DNA of 44,949 nt from an uncultured Spirochaetales bacterium (GCA_949297785.1 CASFTW010000016.1:1-44949); one strand, 5' to 3'; counted from the stretch's first letter, positions 8,067 through 17,227 are shown. The notes: generated by a model not told the origin, from the sequence alone. Program-made: numbers and translations.

Positions 8067-8110
8067 CGGCAATTCATCTCCACCCTATAGAGGATGGAGT
8101 CCTCTTGCCG
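8067..8110. repeat. Left-end palindrome 1 of the tnpB element
   Basis: A 44-base imperfect palindrome with outer arms CGGCAA/TTGCCG and inner arms CTCCA/TGGAG around CCT-ATAG-AGG. It is closely related to the palindrome at 7924-7976, 143 bases away in the same orientation. It sits just after MATE coding breaks off, so it is the best candidate for the hairpin at the left end. Confidence 0.65.
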
Positions 8111-8113
8111 ATT

Positions 8114-8419
8114 TCACGAAAGAAAAACAAGAGTGAGAACAAACACATTGGAGGAAAGAGCCTCCTTGATTCTCTCCTTCTCTCCTCTTCCGTACATCTG
8201 GGCGCACAGCACAGAAAGTCCCGATGTGAAACCTGTGATCAATGAGACAAAAAGGGAATATATGGAATTCGTAGCACCGATTGCGGCAAGAGCCGCCTCT
8301 CCGTTGACATTGCCTACTATGAATGCATCAACCCAGCTGAACAGCTGCTGGAAAAGTCCGCTCAGAATAAGAGGGAGTGTGAATGATACAAGTTCCGTGA
8401 CGATTTTCCTGTGTTTCAT
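8114..8419 (-). pseudogene. MATE transporter, N-terminal fragment of a disrupted gene
   Basis: The first ~100 codons of a MATE exporter, with the family start FTLPLILSGLFQQLFSWVDA and the loop AQMYGRGEKERIKEAL. Similarity to the intact MATE at 351 stops around 8117 and a stop codon follows at once inside element-derived sequence. The remainder resumes at 6515 after the insertion. Co-oriented with tnpB. No good promoter or ribosome site is evident in front of ATG 8419. Confidence 0.85.
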
Positions 8420-8464
8420 GATACATGAATCCTGACTATCCGCGAAATGCTAGCATATCCGCTG

Positions 8465-8493
8465 TTTCCAAAACAACCAATATCTGGTATTTT
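8465..8493 (+). promoter_or_regulatory. Promoter of fusA
   Basis: TTTCCA (8465-8470), a 17-base spacer and TATTTT (8488-8493) with an extended -10 TGG directly before it. It ends seven bases before ATG 8501. No Shine-Dalgarno is present, so the transcript is predicted leaderless. Confidence 0.65.
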
Positions 8494-8500
8494 CTTCATC

Positions 8501-10528
8501 ATGAGCGAAAAAGAAATAAGAAACATAGGCATCATGGCACACATTGATGCCGGAAAGACAACCACGACAGAAAGAATTCTTTATTATACAGGCGAAAACC
8601 ACAAGATCGGCGAAGTCGACAACGGAGAAGCGACGATGGACTGGATGCAGCAGGAACAGGACAGAGGAATAACAATCACCTCCGCTGCCACAACCTGCTA
8701 CTGGAGAGACCATCAGATAAACATCATCGACACTCCGGGCCATGTCGACTTCACGGCAGAGGTTGAGAGAAGTCTCCGCGTGCTTGACGGCGCGGTCGGT
8801 GTATTCTGCGCCGTAGGAGGCGTCGAGCCGCAGACTGAAACTGTATGGGCACAGGCAAACACCTACCACGTACCGCGTATCGCATTCGTCAACAAGATGG
8901 ACAGGCTCGGTGCGGATTTCTACCGTGTGCTTGAGGAGATGAAGAAAAAACTCGGCGAAAAGCCGGTTCCTCTTTTCATACCGGTTGGAAGCGAAAGCGA
9001 TTTCAAAGGCGTGATCAGCCTTCTCGACATGAAAATGCTCACATTCAGCCAGGATGACAAAGGTTCGACAGTAATAACCGGCGACATTCCGCAGGAGATG
9101 GCAGACAAGGCTGCACAATGGAGGGAAAAGCTCATAGATGAATGCGCCTCTTTCTCTGATGAGATAACCGAGCTTTATTTCGACGGACAGGACATTCCCA
9201 GGGAAATGCTGCTTAAAACGCTCAGGGAATGCACTATAAAAAGGGAACTTCTTCCTGTTTTCGTCGGCTCATCTCTCAAGAACATCGGCGTTCAGACAGT
9301 CCTTGACGGTGTAGTCGATCTGCTTCCCTCCCCGTCTGAGGTGCCGCCGATGAAGGCATGGTGGGAAAAGAAGGAAAAGGAAGTCGAGGTCACCCATGAC
9401 GAGAAAGGACCACTTCTTGCACTCATCTTCAAGATCCAGGTTGATGCGCAGGCAGGTCCGATGTGTTTCGTGCGTGTCTATTCCGGCGTTCTGAAAAAAG
9501 GCATTTCACTGTACAACATCACAAAAAAGAAAAAGGACAGGGTCAACAGGCTTCTGAGAATGCACGCAGACCGCTCGGAGGAGCTTTCCGAACTCAAGGC
9601 CGGAGACATCGGCGTCATCATAGGATTCAAGTTCGCCCAGACCGGAGACACCATCGGAAGCGAAGCTGCACCGTACCTGCTTGAGAAGATGCACTTCCCG
9701 AATCCCGTGATCTCGGTCGCAATCGAAGCAGAGAACACAAGCGAGCAGGACAAACTCAAGAAAGCCCTTGAAATTCTCTCCCAGGAAGACCCGACATTCA
9801 CATACAAGGATGACAGCGAGACAGGACAGCTCGTCATTTCCGGTATGGGAGAACTGCACCTTGACGTCCTCACCACAAGGATAATAAGCGAAATGAAGGT
9901 AAAGGCCCATGTCGGCTCGCCCCAGGTTTCCTACAGGGAAGGCATCACACAGGAAGCACAGGATCATTACACATACGAAAGGACAATCGCAGGAAAGGAG
10001 AACTATGCCGGAATAACACTTTCCGTGAAGCCCTCAGGCACAAAGGGCGGCAATTCGATTGCCATTTCCTGCGACACAAAAGATATTCCAGAGGAAATCA
10101 TGGATGCTGTAAGAAGCGGTATTGAAGGTGCCCTCTCAGGCGGCATAAAGCTCGGTTATGAATGTACGGACATAGCAGTGGATGTCAGACAATTCGATTA
10201 CAATGAGATGACAACCACACCTGTTGCAGCCCAGAGCTGTGCGGCGCTTGCCTTTGACGAGGTGTGCTCAAAAGCCGGTCCGGTGCTCATGGAACCTGTC
10301 ATGAGCGTGAAGATCGCGGCTCCCAGCCAGTACATCGGCGATGTGATCTCAACGGTGACCAGCAGGGGCGGCATTGTCCAGGCAATGGAATCAAGACCTG
10401 CCAATGACATCATCACCTGCGAGTGTCCGCTTGCGAAAATGTTCGGCTATACGACAGTGCTGCGTTCTGCGACACAGGGAAGAGGAACATTCTCGATGGA
10501 GTTCAGTCATTACCAGGTAAAGGCCTGA
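8501..10528 (+). CDS. fusA: Elongation factor G, spirochaete EF-G2-like
   Basis: A 675-residue translational GTPase with all canonical G motifs: AHIDAGKT (13-20), switch I RGITI (55-59), DTPGH with the catalytic His81, and NKMD. Domains II to V follow and the C-terminus is normal ([10 protein letters not shown]). From memory its sequence resembles Borrelia EF-G2 (for example the [16 protein letters not shown] region and [11 protein letters not shown]), the factor reported to act in ribosome recycling rather than translocation. That assignment is moderate. It is not in a str operon: no rpsL, rpsG or tuf nearby. The start is set at ATG 8501, where conserved sequence begins and a promoter ends seven bases upstream. 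The longer reading frame from 8447 adds 18 unrelated residues and would run through the promoter. Confidence 0.93.
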   Translation: MSEKEIRNIGIMAHIDAGKTTTTERILYYTGENHKIGEVDNGEATMDWMQQEQDRGITITSAATTCYWRDHQINIIDTPGHVDFTAEVERSLRVLDGAVGVFCAVGGVEPQTETVWAQANTYHVPRIAFVNKMDRLGADFYRVLEEMKKKLGEKPVPLFIPVGSESDFKGVISLLDMKMLTFSQDDKGSTVITGDIPQEMADKAAQWREKLIDECASFSDEITELYFDGQDIPREMLLKTLRECTIKRELLPVFVGSSLKNIGVQTVLDGVVDLLPSPSEVPPMKAWWEKKEKEVEVTHDEKGPLLALIFKIQVDAQAGPMCFVRVYSGVLKKGISLYNITKKKKDRVNRLLRMHADRSEELSELKAGDIGVIIGFKFAQTGDTIGSEAAPYLLEKMHFPNPVISVAIEAENTSEQDKLKKALEILSQEDPTFTYKDDSETGQLVISGMGELHLDVLTTRIISEMKVKAHVGSPQVSYREGITQEAQDHYTYERTIAGKENYAGITLSVKPSGTKGGNSIAISCDTKDIPEEIMDAVRSGIEGALSGGIKLGYECTDIAVDVRQFDYNEMTTTPVAAQSCAALAFDEVCSKAGPVLMEPVMSVKIAAPSQYIGDVISTVTSRGGIVQAMESRPANDIITCECPLAKMFGYTTVLRSATQGRGTFSMEFSHYQVKA

Positions 10529-10540
10529 AAAAACTCTTTC

Positions 10541-10570
10541 TTGCGGAAACAAGGAAAACCATTATATAAT
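10541..10570 (+). promoter_or_regulatory. Promoter of the Xre-type regulator
   Basis: TTGCGG (10541-10546), an 18-base spacer and a perfect TATAAT (10565-10570). The gene has a conventional leader of about 30 bases with the Shine-Dalgarno GAGGAG at 10592-10597. Confidence 0.7.
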
Positions 10571-10606
10571 TCTCATGTAAGACAACAATTTGAGGAGTAC
10601 TGACGA

Positions 10607-10936
10607 GTGGAAAAGAATTATGATGGAATGTTACAGGAAGTCTTTGGCCGTAACCTGAAGGAAAGACGGAAGAGAATGGGTATCACGCAAGGTGAGCTGG
10701 CACAGAGAATCGGGGTTTCGACATCCTTTGTAACTGAGATCGAAAAAGGCAGGAAAGCCCCTTCCTTCTCCACCATTGAGAAGATTGCAGAGGAAACCAA
10801 TGCTCCGGTCTGGTCTTATTTCTGTGAAGGCGGATACGAAATAATGGAAGAGGATGCCACAAACATAGAAATCCTCCGTTACCGGCTGAAACAGAACATA
10901 TGCGTTGCGGTTGACAAGACGATAGAGGAAATATGA
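10607..10936 (+). CDS. Xre family helix-turn-helix regulator
   Basis: A 109-residue cytoplasmic DNA-binding protein. Residues about 12-70 form a Cro/C1-type HTH: LKERRKRMGITQGELAQRIGV is helix 1 to the turn, STSFVTEIEKGRKAPSF holds the recognition helix, and STIEKIAEE follows. The C-terminal third is acidic and helical (NIEILRYRLKQNICVAVDKTIEEI) and may dimerise. The GTG start at 10607 is chosen because GAGGAG lies nine bases upstream. It lies between two EF-G family genes, each with its own promoter. Its targets are unknown; regulation of a neighbour is possible but not shown. A strong terminator follows. Confidence 0.88.
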   Translation: MEKNYDGMLQEVFGRNLKERRKRMGITQGELAQRIGVSTSFVTEIEKGRKAPSFSTIEKIAEETNAPVWSYFCEGGYEIMEEDATNIEILRYRLKQNICVAVDKTIEEI

Positions 10937-10941
10937 GAGAG

Positions 10942-10972
10942 GAAGGCTGCCATGGCGGCCTTCTTCCTTTTT
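10942..10972 (+). terminator. Rho-independent terminator after the Xre gene
   Basis: Arms GAAGGC (10942-10947) and GCCTTC (10958-10963) with further inner pairing (TGC/GCG), followed by TTCCTTTTTA. Confidence 0.8.
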
Positions 10973-11037
10973 ATGCAGTACTGTGCACTGTGATTTCAGC
11001 AGCGCCCTCATGCATTTTACATTTTTTCACTTTTTTT

Positions 11038-11066
11038 TTGACTTATCCCCCCTTTGGCCTTACCAT
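11038..11066 (+). promoter_or_regulatory. Promoter of the second EF-G family gene
   Basis: TTGACT (11038-11043), a 17-base spacer and TACCAT (11061-11066). This gene has a conventional leader with a strong Shine-Dalgarno AGGAGG about 6 bases before ATG 11103, in contrast to the leaderless fusA upstream. Confidence 0.5.
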
Positions 11067-11102
11067 TTCCTTATATTACGTTTGTGACAAAAGGAGGAAG
11101 TA

Positions 11103-13187
11103 ATGAGCGTAGAGACAAAAAACCTCAGAAATGTGGCACTTGTCGGCCACAACGGTACGGGCAAGACCAACCTGGTGGAGCAGATGCTTTACTATGCAGG
11201 GGTGCTTGACAAGCCGGAAACAGTAGAAAGCGGCAAGACAACTTCAGATTTCACAGAAGAGGAAATCGCAAGAAAGATTTCCGTACACGCTTCCCTCTCA
11301 TCTTTCAAATGGGAAGACAGACAGATCAATATCCTCGATACTCCGGGAACAGCGGACTTCATCGGAGAGACCATTTCAGCATTCCGCAGCTGCGAGGCAG
11401 CACTTGTTGTCGTTGACGGAAGAGAAGGCGCACAGATCGAGACCATCAAGCTCTGGAGAAGACTTGATGAGAGAAACAAGCCGAGAGCCGTGTTCATCAA
11501 CAAGATGGACAAGGAAAGAGCAAGTTACCGTCACGTTATCGATTCACTGGAAAGCGAATTCAACTCACATTTCGTCCCTGTCGTAATGGCACTTGGCGAA
11601 GCAGAGGAATTCCAGGGTGTAATCAACCTGATCGAGAATCAGGCATATCAGATGAAAGAAGGCGGAAAGGAAGTTGCAATTCCTATTCCGGAAAAATATG
11701 CAGTCGTCGTTGAGGACTTCAGAAACCGTCTCATTGAAAATGCGGCTGAAGGTGCTGACGACCTCATCGAGAAATATTTTGCAGAGGGAACCCTTGATTC
11801 TGATGATATCAGAAGGGGTCTCAGGGAAGGTCTGAAGGACAACAAGGTCGTACCTGTTTTCTGCGGTGCCACCGACAAAGGCGCCGGTATCACCTCCCTT
11901 CTCAATTTCATCAAGAACAACTTCCCCAACCCGCTCGACGGTTTTGACTTCATCGTTGACGAGAACGGCGAGAACAGGACAATTCCAATCGATCCTGCGG
12001 CCCCTGTTGCGGCCTACTGCTTCAAGACCACGATCGACCAGTTCTCCGGCAAGCTCAGCTTCATCAAAGTCGTACAGGGTAAAGTCACAGCGGAAACAGA
12101 TCTTTACAATCCGGAAATCAAGAAGAAGGAACGCCCCGGAAAGGTATACAGGGCACTTGGAAAGAAACTTATCGAGACGGATGCGCTTGAAGCCGGCGAT
12201 ATCGGCATCATAACAAAGAGCAATATCGCATCCACAAACTGCTCGCTGCTTGCAAATGCGGACATGAAGTTCACATTCCGCCCGATGAGACTGCCGCAGC
12301 CGGTCTATCAGCTTGCCATCAAGGCAGATGACAAGAAGAGTGAAGACAAGATGAATGAAGCCCTCCACCGCATTGCGGAGGAAGACCTCACCTTCCAGAT
12401 CACACAGAATGTCGAGACAAAGCAGACTGTCATCGGAGGTATGGGAGAACTTCATATCGGCATGATCCTCGACAAGGTCCAGGACAAGCAGAAGATCAAG
12501 ATCCACACATCCGTTCCGAGCATTGCCTACAGGGAGACAATCACAAAGAAATCAGGACTTGCCGAGTACTCACACAAAAAGCAGTCAGGCGGTCACGGTC
12601 AGTTCGGACGTGTCGTTATGGAAATCGAGCCGATCGAAAGGGGCCAGTACTACAGCTTCACCAATGCCATCAAGGGAGGAGCCATCTCAAAGGGCTATAT
12701 CCCGGGAATCGAAAAAGGCATTCAGGAATCAATGAATGAAGGCTATCTTGCAGGTTATCCTCTTGTGGATATCGGCGTCACGCTGGTTGACGGCAAGGAA
12801 CACCCTGTCGACTCATCTGAAATGGCATTCAAGCTTGCCGCAAAAGGTGCTATGGAAATTGCACTTGCCAAAGCAGGATGCGTGCTGCTCGAACCGATCA
12901 TGAAGCTTGAAGTCTTCATTGAAAATGAATATCTGGGAGCAATCCTCTCCGATCTTTCCTCAAAGAGAGGCAGAGTGCTCGGTCAGGAGGAAAAAGGACA
13001 CCTTACCGCGGTACAGGCAGAAGTCCCGATGGCTGAACTGAGAACTTATGCGATCGACCTCAAGTCAATGACTTCAGGCACCGGTTCATTCGAACTTGAG
13101 TTCGACCATTATGAAATGCTCACAGGAAAACTTGCCGATGATGTGATCGCAGAAGCAAAGGCAAGAAAGGAAGCAGAGGCCAAATAG
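11103..13187 (+). CDS. EF-G-like translational GTPase (FusA2 type) lacking the catalytic His
   Basis: A 694-residue paralogue of elongation factor G with the full five-domain layout. Its nucleotide pocket diverges: the P-loop is GHNGTGKT (15-22) instead of AHxDAGKT, switch I reads IARKISVHASL rather than RGITI, and the G3 motif is DTPGTADF, with Thr83 in place of the catalytic His. NKMD is retained. These are traits of the EF-G-2/FusA2 family found beside canonical EF-G in many bacteria. A mycobacterial member was reported to bind GTP without ribosome-stimulated hydrolysis. The C-terminus ends in a charged Ala/Glu/Lys helix (VIAEAKARKEAEAK) not usual in EF-G. It has its own promoter, a strong Shine-Dalgarno and a terminator. 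The true role is unknown. Confidence 0.9.
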   Translation: MSVETKNLRNVALVGHNGTGKTNLVEQMLYYAGVLDKPETVESGKTTSDFTEEEIARKISVHASLSSFKWEDRQINILDTPGTADFIGETISAFRSCEAALVVVDGREGAQIETIKLWRRLDERNKPRAVFINKMDKERASYRHVIDSLESEFNSHFVPVVMALGEAEEFQGVINLIENQAYQMKEGGKEVAIPIPEKYAVVVEDFRNRLIENAAEGADDLIEKYFAEGTLDSDDIRRGLREGLKDNKVVPVFCGATDKGAGITSLLNFIKNNFPNPLDGFDFIVDENGENRTIPIDPAAPVAAYCFKTTIDQFSGKLSFIKVVQGKVTAETDLYNPEIKKKERPGKVYRALGKKLIETDALEAGDIGIITKSNIASTNCSLLANADMKFTFRPMRLPQPVYQLAIKADDKKSEDKMNEALHRIAEEDLTFQITQNVETKQTVIGGMGELHIGMILDKVQDKQKIKIHTSVPSIAYRETITKKSGLAEYSHKKQSGGHGQFGRVVMEIEPIERGQYYSFTNAIKGGAISKGYIPGIEKGIQESMNEGYLAGYPLVDIGVTLVDGKEHPVDSSEMAFKLAAKGAMEIALAKAGCVLLEPIMKLEVFIENEYLGAILSDLSSKRGRVLGQEEKGHLTAVQAEVPMAELRTYAIDLKSMTSGTGSFELEFDHYEMLTGKLADDVIAEAKARKEAEAK

Positions 13188-13209
13188 CCATATTTCAATC
13201 CCCATCCAC

Positions 13210-13240
13210 GGAGCCGTCTGAAAAGGCGGCTCCTCTTCTT
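13210..13240 (+). terminator. Terminator after the EF-G-like gene
   Basis: A perfect 7-bp stem GGAGCCG (13210-13216)/CGGCTCC (13227-13233) with a 10-base loop, followed by the pyrimidine run TCTTCTTTCT. It is only a few bases from the end of the opposing trmB gene. Confidence 0.65.
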
Positions 13241-13242
13241 TC

Positions 13243-13965
13243 TCACACTCTCTCAAACCAGAGTTCGCTGATCCTGTAGTCCTTGTCCAGACCTTTTCTC
13301 TCAAACTTGGTTTCAGGTCTCCACTCTGCCGGAGGTGCAAATCCTTCATACCTGTTCCTGATCAGGAGCTCTGACGAAAGTATGTCCATCATCCACCGGG
13401 CATATTCCTCCCAGTCCGTGACAAGGTAGAGATAGCCGCCCTTGATGAGCTTTGTGGAAAGCAGGTGGACGAAATCCGGCTGGATCAGACGCCTTTTGTG
13501 GTGCCTTTTCTTCGGCCATGGATCCGGAAAGAATATATGGAAACCGGCAATTGAATTATCGGGTATCATACGCTCAAGCACATCGACAGCGTTGAACCTC
13601 ATGAGTTTTATGTTGTCCAGTCCGAGACGTGATACATCCCTGAGAAGTTTCACAAAACCCTGAAGATAGACTTCAAGACCAAGATAATTGTACTCACTCC
13701 TCTCCTTTGCGATGATCTGTGTTGAAGTGCCCATACCGAAACCGATCTCTATCACTACAGGTTTCGTCTCATCCTGAAAAAGAGAAGACGGAGAAACAAA
13801 GCCGTCATTGAATGCAAGACAGTATTTCTCAAAGTTGTCCAGAACGATCTTCTTCTGCTCGTCATCAAGAACATTGTTCCTCAGTGCATAGGACTTTATC
13901 GTCCTGTGTATGCCTTCCCTGACCTCAACTCTGTTTATTGCTGATATTATCTCGTTTTCAGTCAT
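13243..13965 (-). CDS. trmB: tRNA (guanine-N7-)-methyltransferase TrmB
   Basis: A 240-residue SAM-dependent enzyme making m7G46 in tRNA. The SAM-binding motif IEIGFGMGTST is near residue 72, and the diagnostic TrmB segment FFPDPWPKKRHHKRRL (about 144-160) is intact, as is the C-terminal TKFERKG motif. The length is slightly above the usual ~210-230 because of an N-terminal extension. It begins three bases after the mfd stop codon, so it is cotranscribed with mfd and its translation is probably coupled to it. Confidence 0.95.
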   Translation of the reverse strand: MTENEIISAINRVEVREGIHRTIKSYALRNNVLDDEQKKIVLDNFEKYCLAFNDGFVSPSSLFQDETKPVVIEIGFGMGTSTQIIAKERSEYNYLGLEVYLQGFVKLLRDVSRLGLDNIKLMRFNAVDVLERMIPDNSIAGFHIFFPDPWPKKRHHKRRLIQPDFVHLLSTKLIKGGYLYLVTDWEEYARWMMDILSSELLIRNRYEGFAPPAEWRPETKFERKGLDKDYRISELWFERV

Positions 13966-13968
13966 CTG

Positions 13969-16900
13969 TTATTCAAGTCTCCTGAGCTGTTCAAGTATGA
14001 AATAAGCCTTGTCCTTAAGACTTATGGCATCAGTTTTCATCTTCATGTAATTCGGCCTTGCCGCGTCCATCTTCACCCTTCCGTTTGAAAGCTTGAGAAG
14101 GTTAATTATCTTGTCGGGATTGATGGCGGAGAAATGACTGAACTCAATCTGTACAATTCCCCTGCTTTCCGACAGATGATATATCTCAAGCCGTCTGCAG
14201 ACGATTCTGATCTGTGCAATGCAGAAAAGATTCTCCACTTCCTCAGGCACGGGCCCGAACCTTTCCTCGACTTCGCCCTTGAGCGCGTCAAACTCGTAAT
14301 CAGTCTTTACGGATGCAATCTTCTTGTAAAGATCGAACTTGCTGGAGGGATCGCTGATGTAGCTGTCGGGAATGAAGCCCGAGTAATCAAGCTCAAGGTA
14401 CACTTCCCTCTCACTATGGGCCTTTTCTCCGTGCGTGAGTCTGTTGATCTCCTCATCGAGGATCTTCATGTACATGTCAAGGCCAACCGCCTCAAGCTGT
14501 CCGGACTGCTCCTGCCCAAGAAGATTTCCCGCACCTCTTATCTCCATATCCTTCATCGCAACCTTGAAGCCGGAACCGAGAGCGGTATGCTCGCTTAAGA
14601 CCCTGAGGCGTTTTATCGCATCATCATTCAGCATGGATTCATCGGGATACATCAGATAGCAGTATGCCTGCCTGTCACTGCGTCCCACACGGCCACGGAG
14701 CTGGTAAAGCTGCGACAGGCCGAACATATGGGCATTGTCTATGATGATCGTATTGACATTCGGGATATCGATACCGTTTTCGATTATGGTTGTGGAGACA
14801 AGCACCTGGATACCGCCGTAGACGAAACGGTGCATTATGTCCTCAAGCTCGTCACTCTCCATCTGCCCGTGCGCATATTCAACAGTCGCACTCGGGATCA
14901 GTGAATGAAGCTGATACGCGATATCATTCAGATCTGATATCCGGTTATGCAGGTAGAAGACCTGACCGCCCCTCTCAAGTTCCCTCCGTATGGCGGAAAC
15001 CACTTTGTTTATATCATAATCATCGATGATGGTCTTTATGGGAAGCCTTTCACGGGGAGCCGTCGTAAGCAGCGACATGTCCCTGACCTTCAGCAGCGAC
15101 ATATACAGAGTCCTCGGAATCGGAGTCGCGGAAAGAGTCAGGCAGTCCACATTGACCTTGAGCTGCTTTATCTTCTCCTTTGCCGTCACGCCGAAACGCT
15201 GTTCCTCATCAATGATGAGAAGACCTAGGTTCTTGAACACCACGTTTTTCTGAAGGATCTTATGCGTTCCGAAAAGGATGTCGACTTTACCTTCTTTCAG
15301 CTGGGAGAGAACTTTTCTCTGCCGGGCTGCAGGAACGATTCTTGAAAGCTGCTCTGCCTGCACGGGGAATTCTCCCAGCCGCTCGCAGAATTTCCTGTAA
15401 TGCTGTTCGGCAAGGATGGTGGTGGGAGCGAGGAAGGCAACCTGCCTGCCGCTCATGACAGCCTTGAATGCCGCACGGAACGCGATCTCCGTCTTACCGT
15501 ATCCGACATCACCGCAGACAAGCCGGTCCATGACCCTGTCGCTTTCCATATCCTTTTTTATGTCCTCGATGCATTTGAGCTGATCGGGAGTTTCAGTGAA
15601 AGGGAACGAGGCTTCGAACTGCAGCTGCCAGTCGGTATCCTTCTTGAAAGGATAGCCGAACGAGTTCTGCCGCTTTGCATACAGGCTTATGAGCTGAGAA
15701 GCAAGCTCCTGTGCCTTCTTTACGGCCTTCTCCTTCTTTCTCGACCAGCTTGAGGTGCCCATCTTGTCAAGCTTCGGTGCTCTTCCGTCGTTTCCGATAT
15801 ATCTCTGCACGAGGTTCGCCTGCTCGATCGGCACATAAAGATATTCCTCATCGGCATACCGTATCTTTATGTAATCCCTTTCGGCACGGCTTGTTTTCGC
15901 CCTTTCGATCTTGACAAACTGTCCGATACCGTAATTGACATGGACGACGTAATCGCCTTCCTTGAGATCGACGAAACTGTCAATCGCCTCTGACTGCACA
16001 TTTACAAGTGCCTGACGGCGGGCAGTCCTGCGGTTGAAGATCTCCTGATCGGCAATCACGAAAAGCTCAAGGGCATCAATCGAGAAGCCCCTGCTTATGT
16101 TCCCGATCTCAATCTTCACATCGGGAAGATCGGAGAGAATGTTGACCATCCTCTCTTCCTGTATCTGCGTCGGGACTATGACACGCACATCCCAGGAATT
16201 GGCAAGCATGGCGCCGGCTTCTTCCTTGAAAAGCTTCACATTGCCGAAAAAGCTTCTTCCGGCATTGATGTCAAAGTGGAAGCTTTCCTCATCATCTCTT
16301 ATGTCATATACAACTGTCGCGCTCTTCTTTCCCTCAAGATAGTCAAAAGGATTTGTGATTATCTTTTCAGGCACAGGAGCATGGGCATCAGATGCATATG
16401 CTGCCTTGAAAAGCTGCTTCGCCTCATTCATCAGTCCGGTATATACGGTCCGGCAGCGCTCGCTGCCCACGAAAAACACATATTCATTTCCGTTCAGACA
16501 GCTGGTGAATGAATCCGTTTCAACCTTTGTGTTTTCATTGATCAGTGAAAGGCTGTAGCTGCTGATATTCCTTATGACCTGCTGTGAGGAAGGATCGTAA
16601 TAGGCAATCCTGCCGATCTCATCCCAGTCCGCATAAAGACGGATCGGGTTTTCGCTCTGATAGGGAAATATTTCCATGACCTCTCCGCGCAGTGCGAAGG
16701 TTCCCACTTCATAGCAGCTTGAAGCCTTGTAGTATCCAGCGGCGGCAAGCCGGGATGCGAGACCCGTGGAATCGAAATGATCGCCGGTCTTCAGACGGAT
16801 GGAGAAATTCCTGATGCTCTGTCTTGAAATGACAGGACTGGAGAAAGCCCTCACATGAGTGACTATTATGCCGTCATTCATCGACTCAAGCTTCTCTATG

Positions 16901-17211
16901 GCTTTCAGTTGTCCCGCCTCCTGCACGCTCGCGCTGTAGGAAGAATAAAGCTGCTTGCCGGAAGAAGGGAAATAGACAACCGGGATATCCCGGAGGTCGG
17001 AAAGATCGTCAATGAGGTTTCTGGCATTTTCCTCGCTCGGGACGATCACGAGAAGACGGCATGAGAGTTTCCTCTGCCAGAGCTCCACCGCCCTGCTGAG
17101 AGGATAACCGTCAAGATTGTTCACCTTTATTATTTCATTGCCGCTCAGATTCCTGTAGGCAGCACTTGTCTTTATGAAAGATTTAACCTTATTTGCAATT
17201 GACTCGGCCAC
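13969..17211 (-). CDS. mfd: Transcription-repair coupling factor Mfd
   Basis: A 1080-residue DNA translocase that removes stalled RNA polymerase and recruits UvrA. Domains in order: an N-terminal UvrB-like region (FPSSGKQLYSSYSAS), the RNA-polymerase-interacting domain (GDYVVHVNYGIGQFV), and two RecA-like motor domains with CGDVGYGKTE (Walker A), DEEQRFGV (Walker B), SATPIPRTL and QLRGRVGRSDRQAYCY. The TRCF C-terminal domain follows (YLELDYSGFIPDSYI). Slightly shorter than the E. coli protein (about 1150). The start is set at GTG 17211, eight bases after a TTGTCA-N17-TATGTT promoter. The longer frame from ATG 17253 would begin inside the promoter and overlap the divergent gene. trmB follows after three bases. 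Confidence 0.95.
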   Translation of the reverse strand: MAESIANKVKSFIKTSAAYRNLSGNEIIKVNNLDGYPLSRAVELWQRKLSCRLLVIVPSEENARNLIDDLSDLRDIPVVYFPSSGKQLYSSYSASVQEAGQLKAIEKLESMNDGIIVTHVRAFSSPVISRQSIRNFSIRLKTGDHFDSTGLASRLAAAGYYKASSCYEVGTFALRGEVMEIFPYQSENPIRLYADWDEIGRIAYYDPSSQQVIRNISSYSLSLINENTKVETDSFTSCLNGNEYVFFVGSERCRTVYTGLMNEAKQLFKAAYASDAHAPVPEKIITNPFDYLEGKKSATVVYDIRDDEESFHFDINAGRSFFGNVKLFKEEAGAMLANSWDVRVIVPTQIQEERMVNILSDLPDVKIEIGNISRGFSIDALELFVIADQEIFNRRTARRQALVNVQSEAIDSFVDLKEGDYVVHVNYGIGQFVKIERAKTSRAERDYIKIRYADEEYLYVPIEQANLVQRYIGNDGRAPKLDKMGTSSWSRKKEKAVKKAQELASQLISLYAKRQNSFGYPFKKDTDWQLQFEASFPFTETPDQLKCIEDIKKDMESDRVMDRLVCGDVGYGKTEIAFRAAFKAVMSGRQVAFLAPTTILAEQHYRKFCERLGEFPVQAEQLSRIVPAARQRKVLSQLKEGKVDILFGTHKILQKNVVFKNLGLLIIDEEQRFGVTAKEKIKQLKVNVDCLTLSATPIPRTLYMSLLKVRDMSLLTTAPRERLPIKTIIDDYDINKVVSAIRRELERGGQVFYLHNRISDLNDIAYQLHSLIPSATVEYAHGQMESDELEDIMHRFVYGGIQVLVSTTIIENGIDIPNVNTIIIDNAHMFGLSQLYQLRGRVGRSDRQAYCYLMYPDESMLNDDAIKRLRVLSEHTALGSGFKVAMKDMEIRGAGNLLGQEQSGQLEAVGLDMYMKILDEEINRLTHGEKAHSEREVYLELDYSGFIPDSYISDPSSKFDLYKKIASVKTDYEFDALKGEVEERFGPVPEEVENLFCIAQIRIVCRRLEIYHLSESRGIVQIEFSHFSAINPDKIINLLKLSNGRVKMDAARPNYMKMKTDAISLKDKAYFILEQLRRLE

Positions 17212-17227
17212 GAGTGTGAAACATAAT
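17199..17227 (+). promoter_or_regulatory. Promoter of the inositol-phosphatase-like gene
   Basis: TTGACT (17199-17204), a 17-base spacer and CATAAT (17222-17227). ATG 17242 follows after 14 bases, giving a very short leader. The -35 lies inside the first mfd codons and the -10 overlaps the mfd -10. Confidence 0.6.

Larger units (their letters stand above)
6516..8110 (-). mobile_element. IS200/IS605-type element carrying tnpB only
   Basis: A roughly 1.6-kb element inside the MATE gene, in the same orientation. It contains an intact tnpB, a right-end hairpin at 6524-6555 ending in TAGTTCAC at 6516, and a left region (7871-8110) with two palindromes. No tnpA transposase gene is present, so movement would need a TnpA supplied elsewhere. 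The right boundary is placed where MATE coding resumes. The left boundary is placed where MATE coding breaks, and could be off by tens of bases. Confidence 0.75.

Noticed and set aside
7799..8136. Several short rightward frames before fusA
   Set aside because: They lie over the left end of the mobile element and give low-complexity Phe/Ser-rich peptides.
8447..8500. N-terminal extension of fusA
   Set aside because: The 18 extra residues are unlike EF-G and the stretch contains the promoter.
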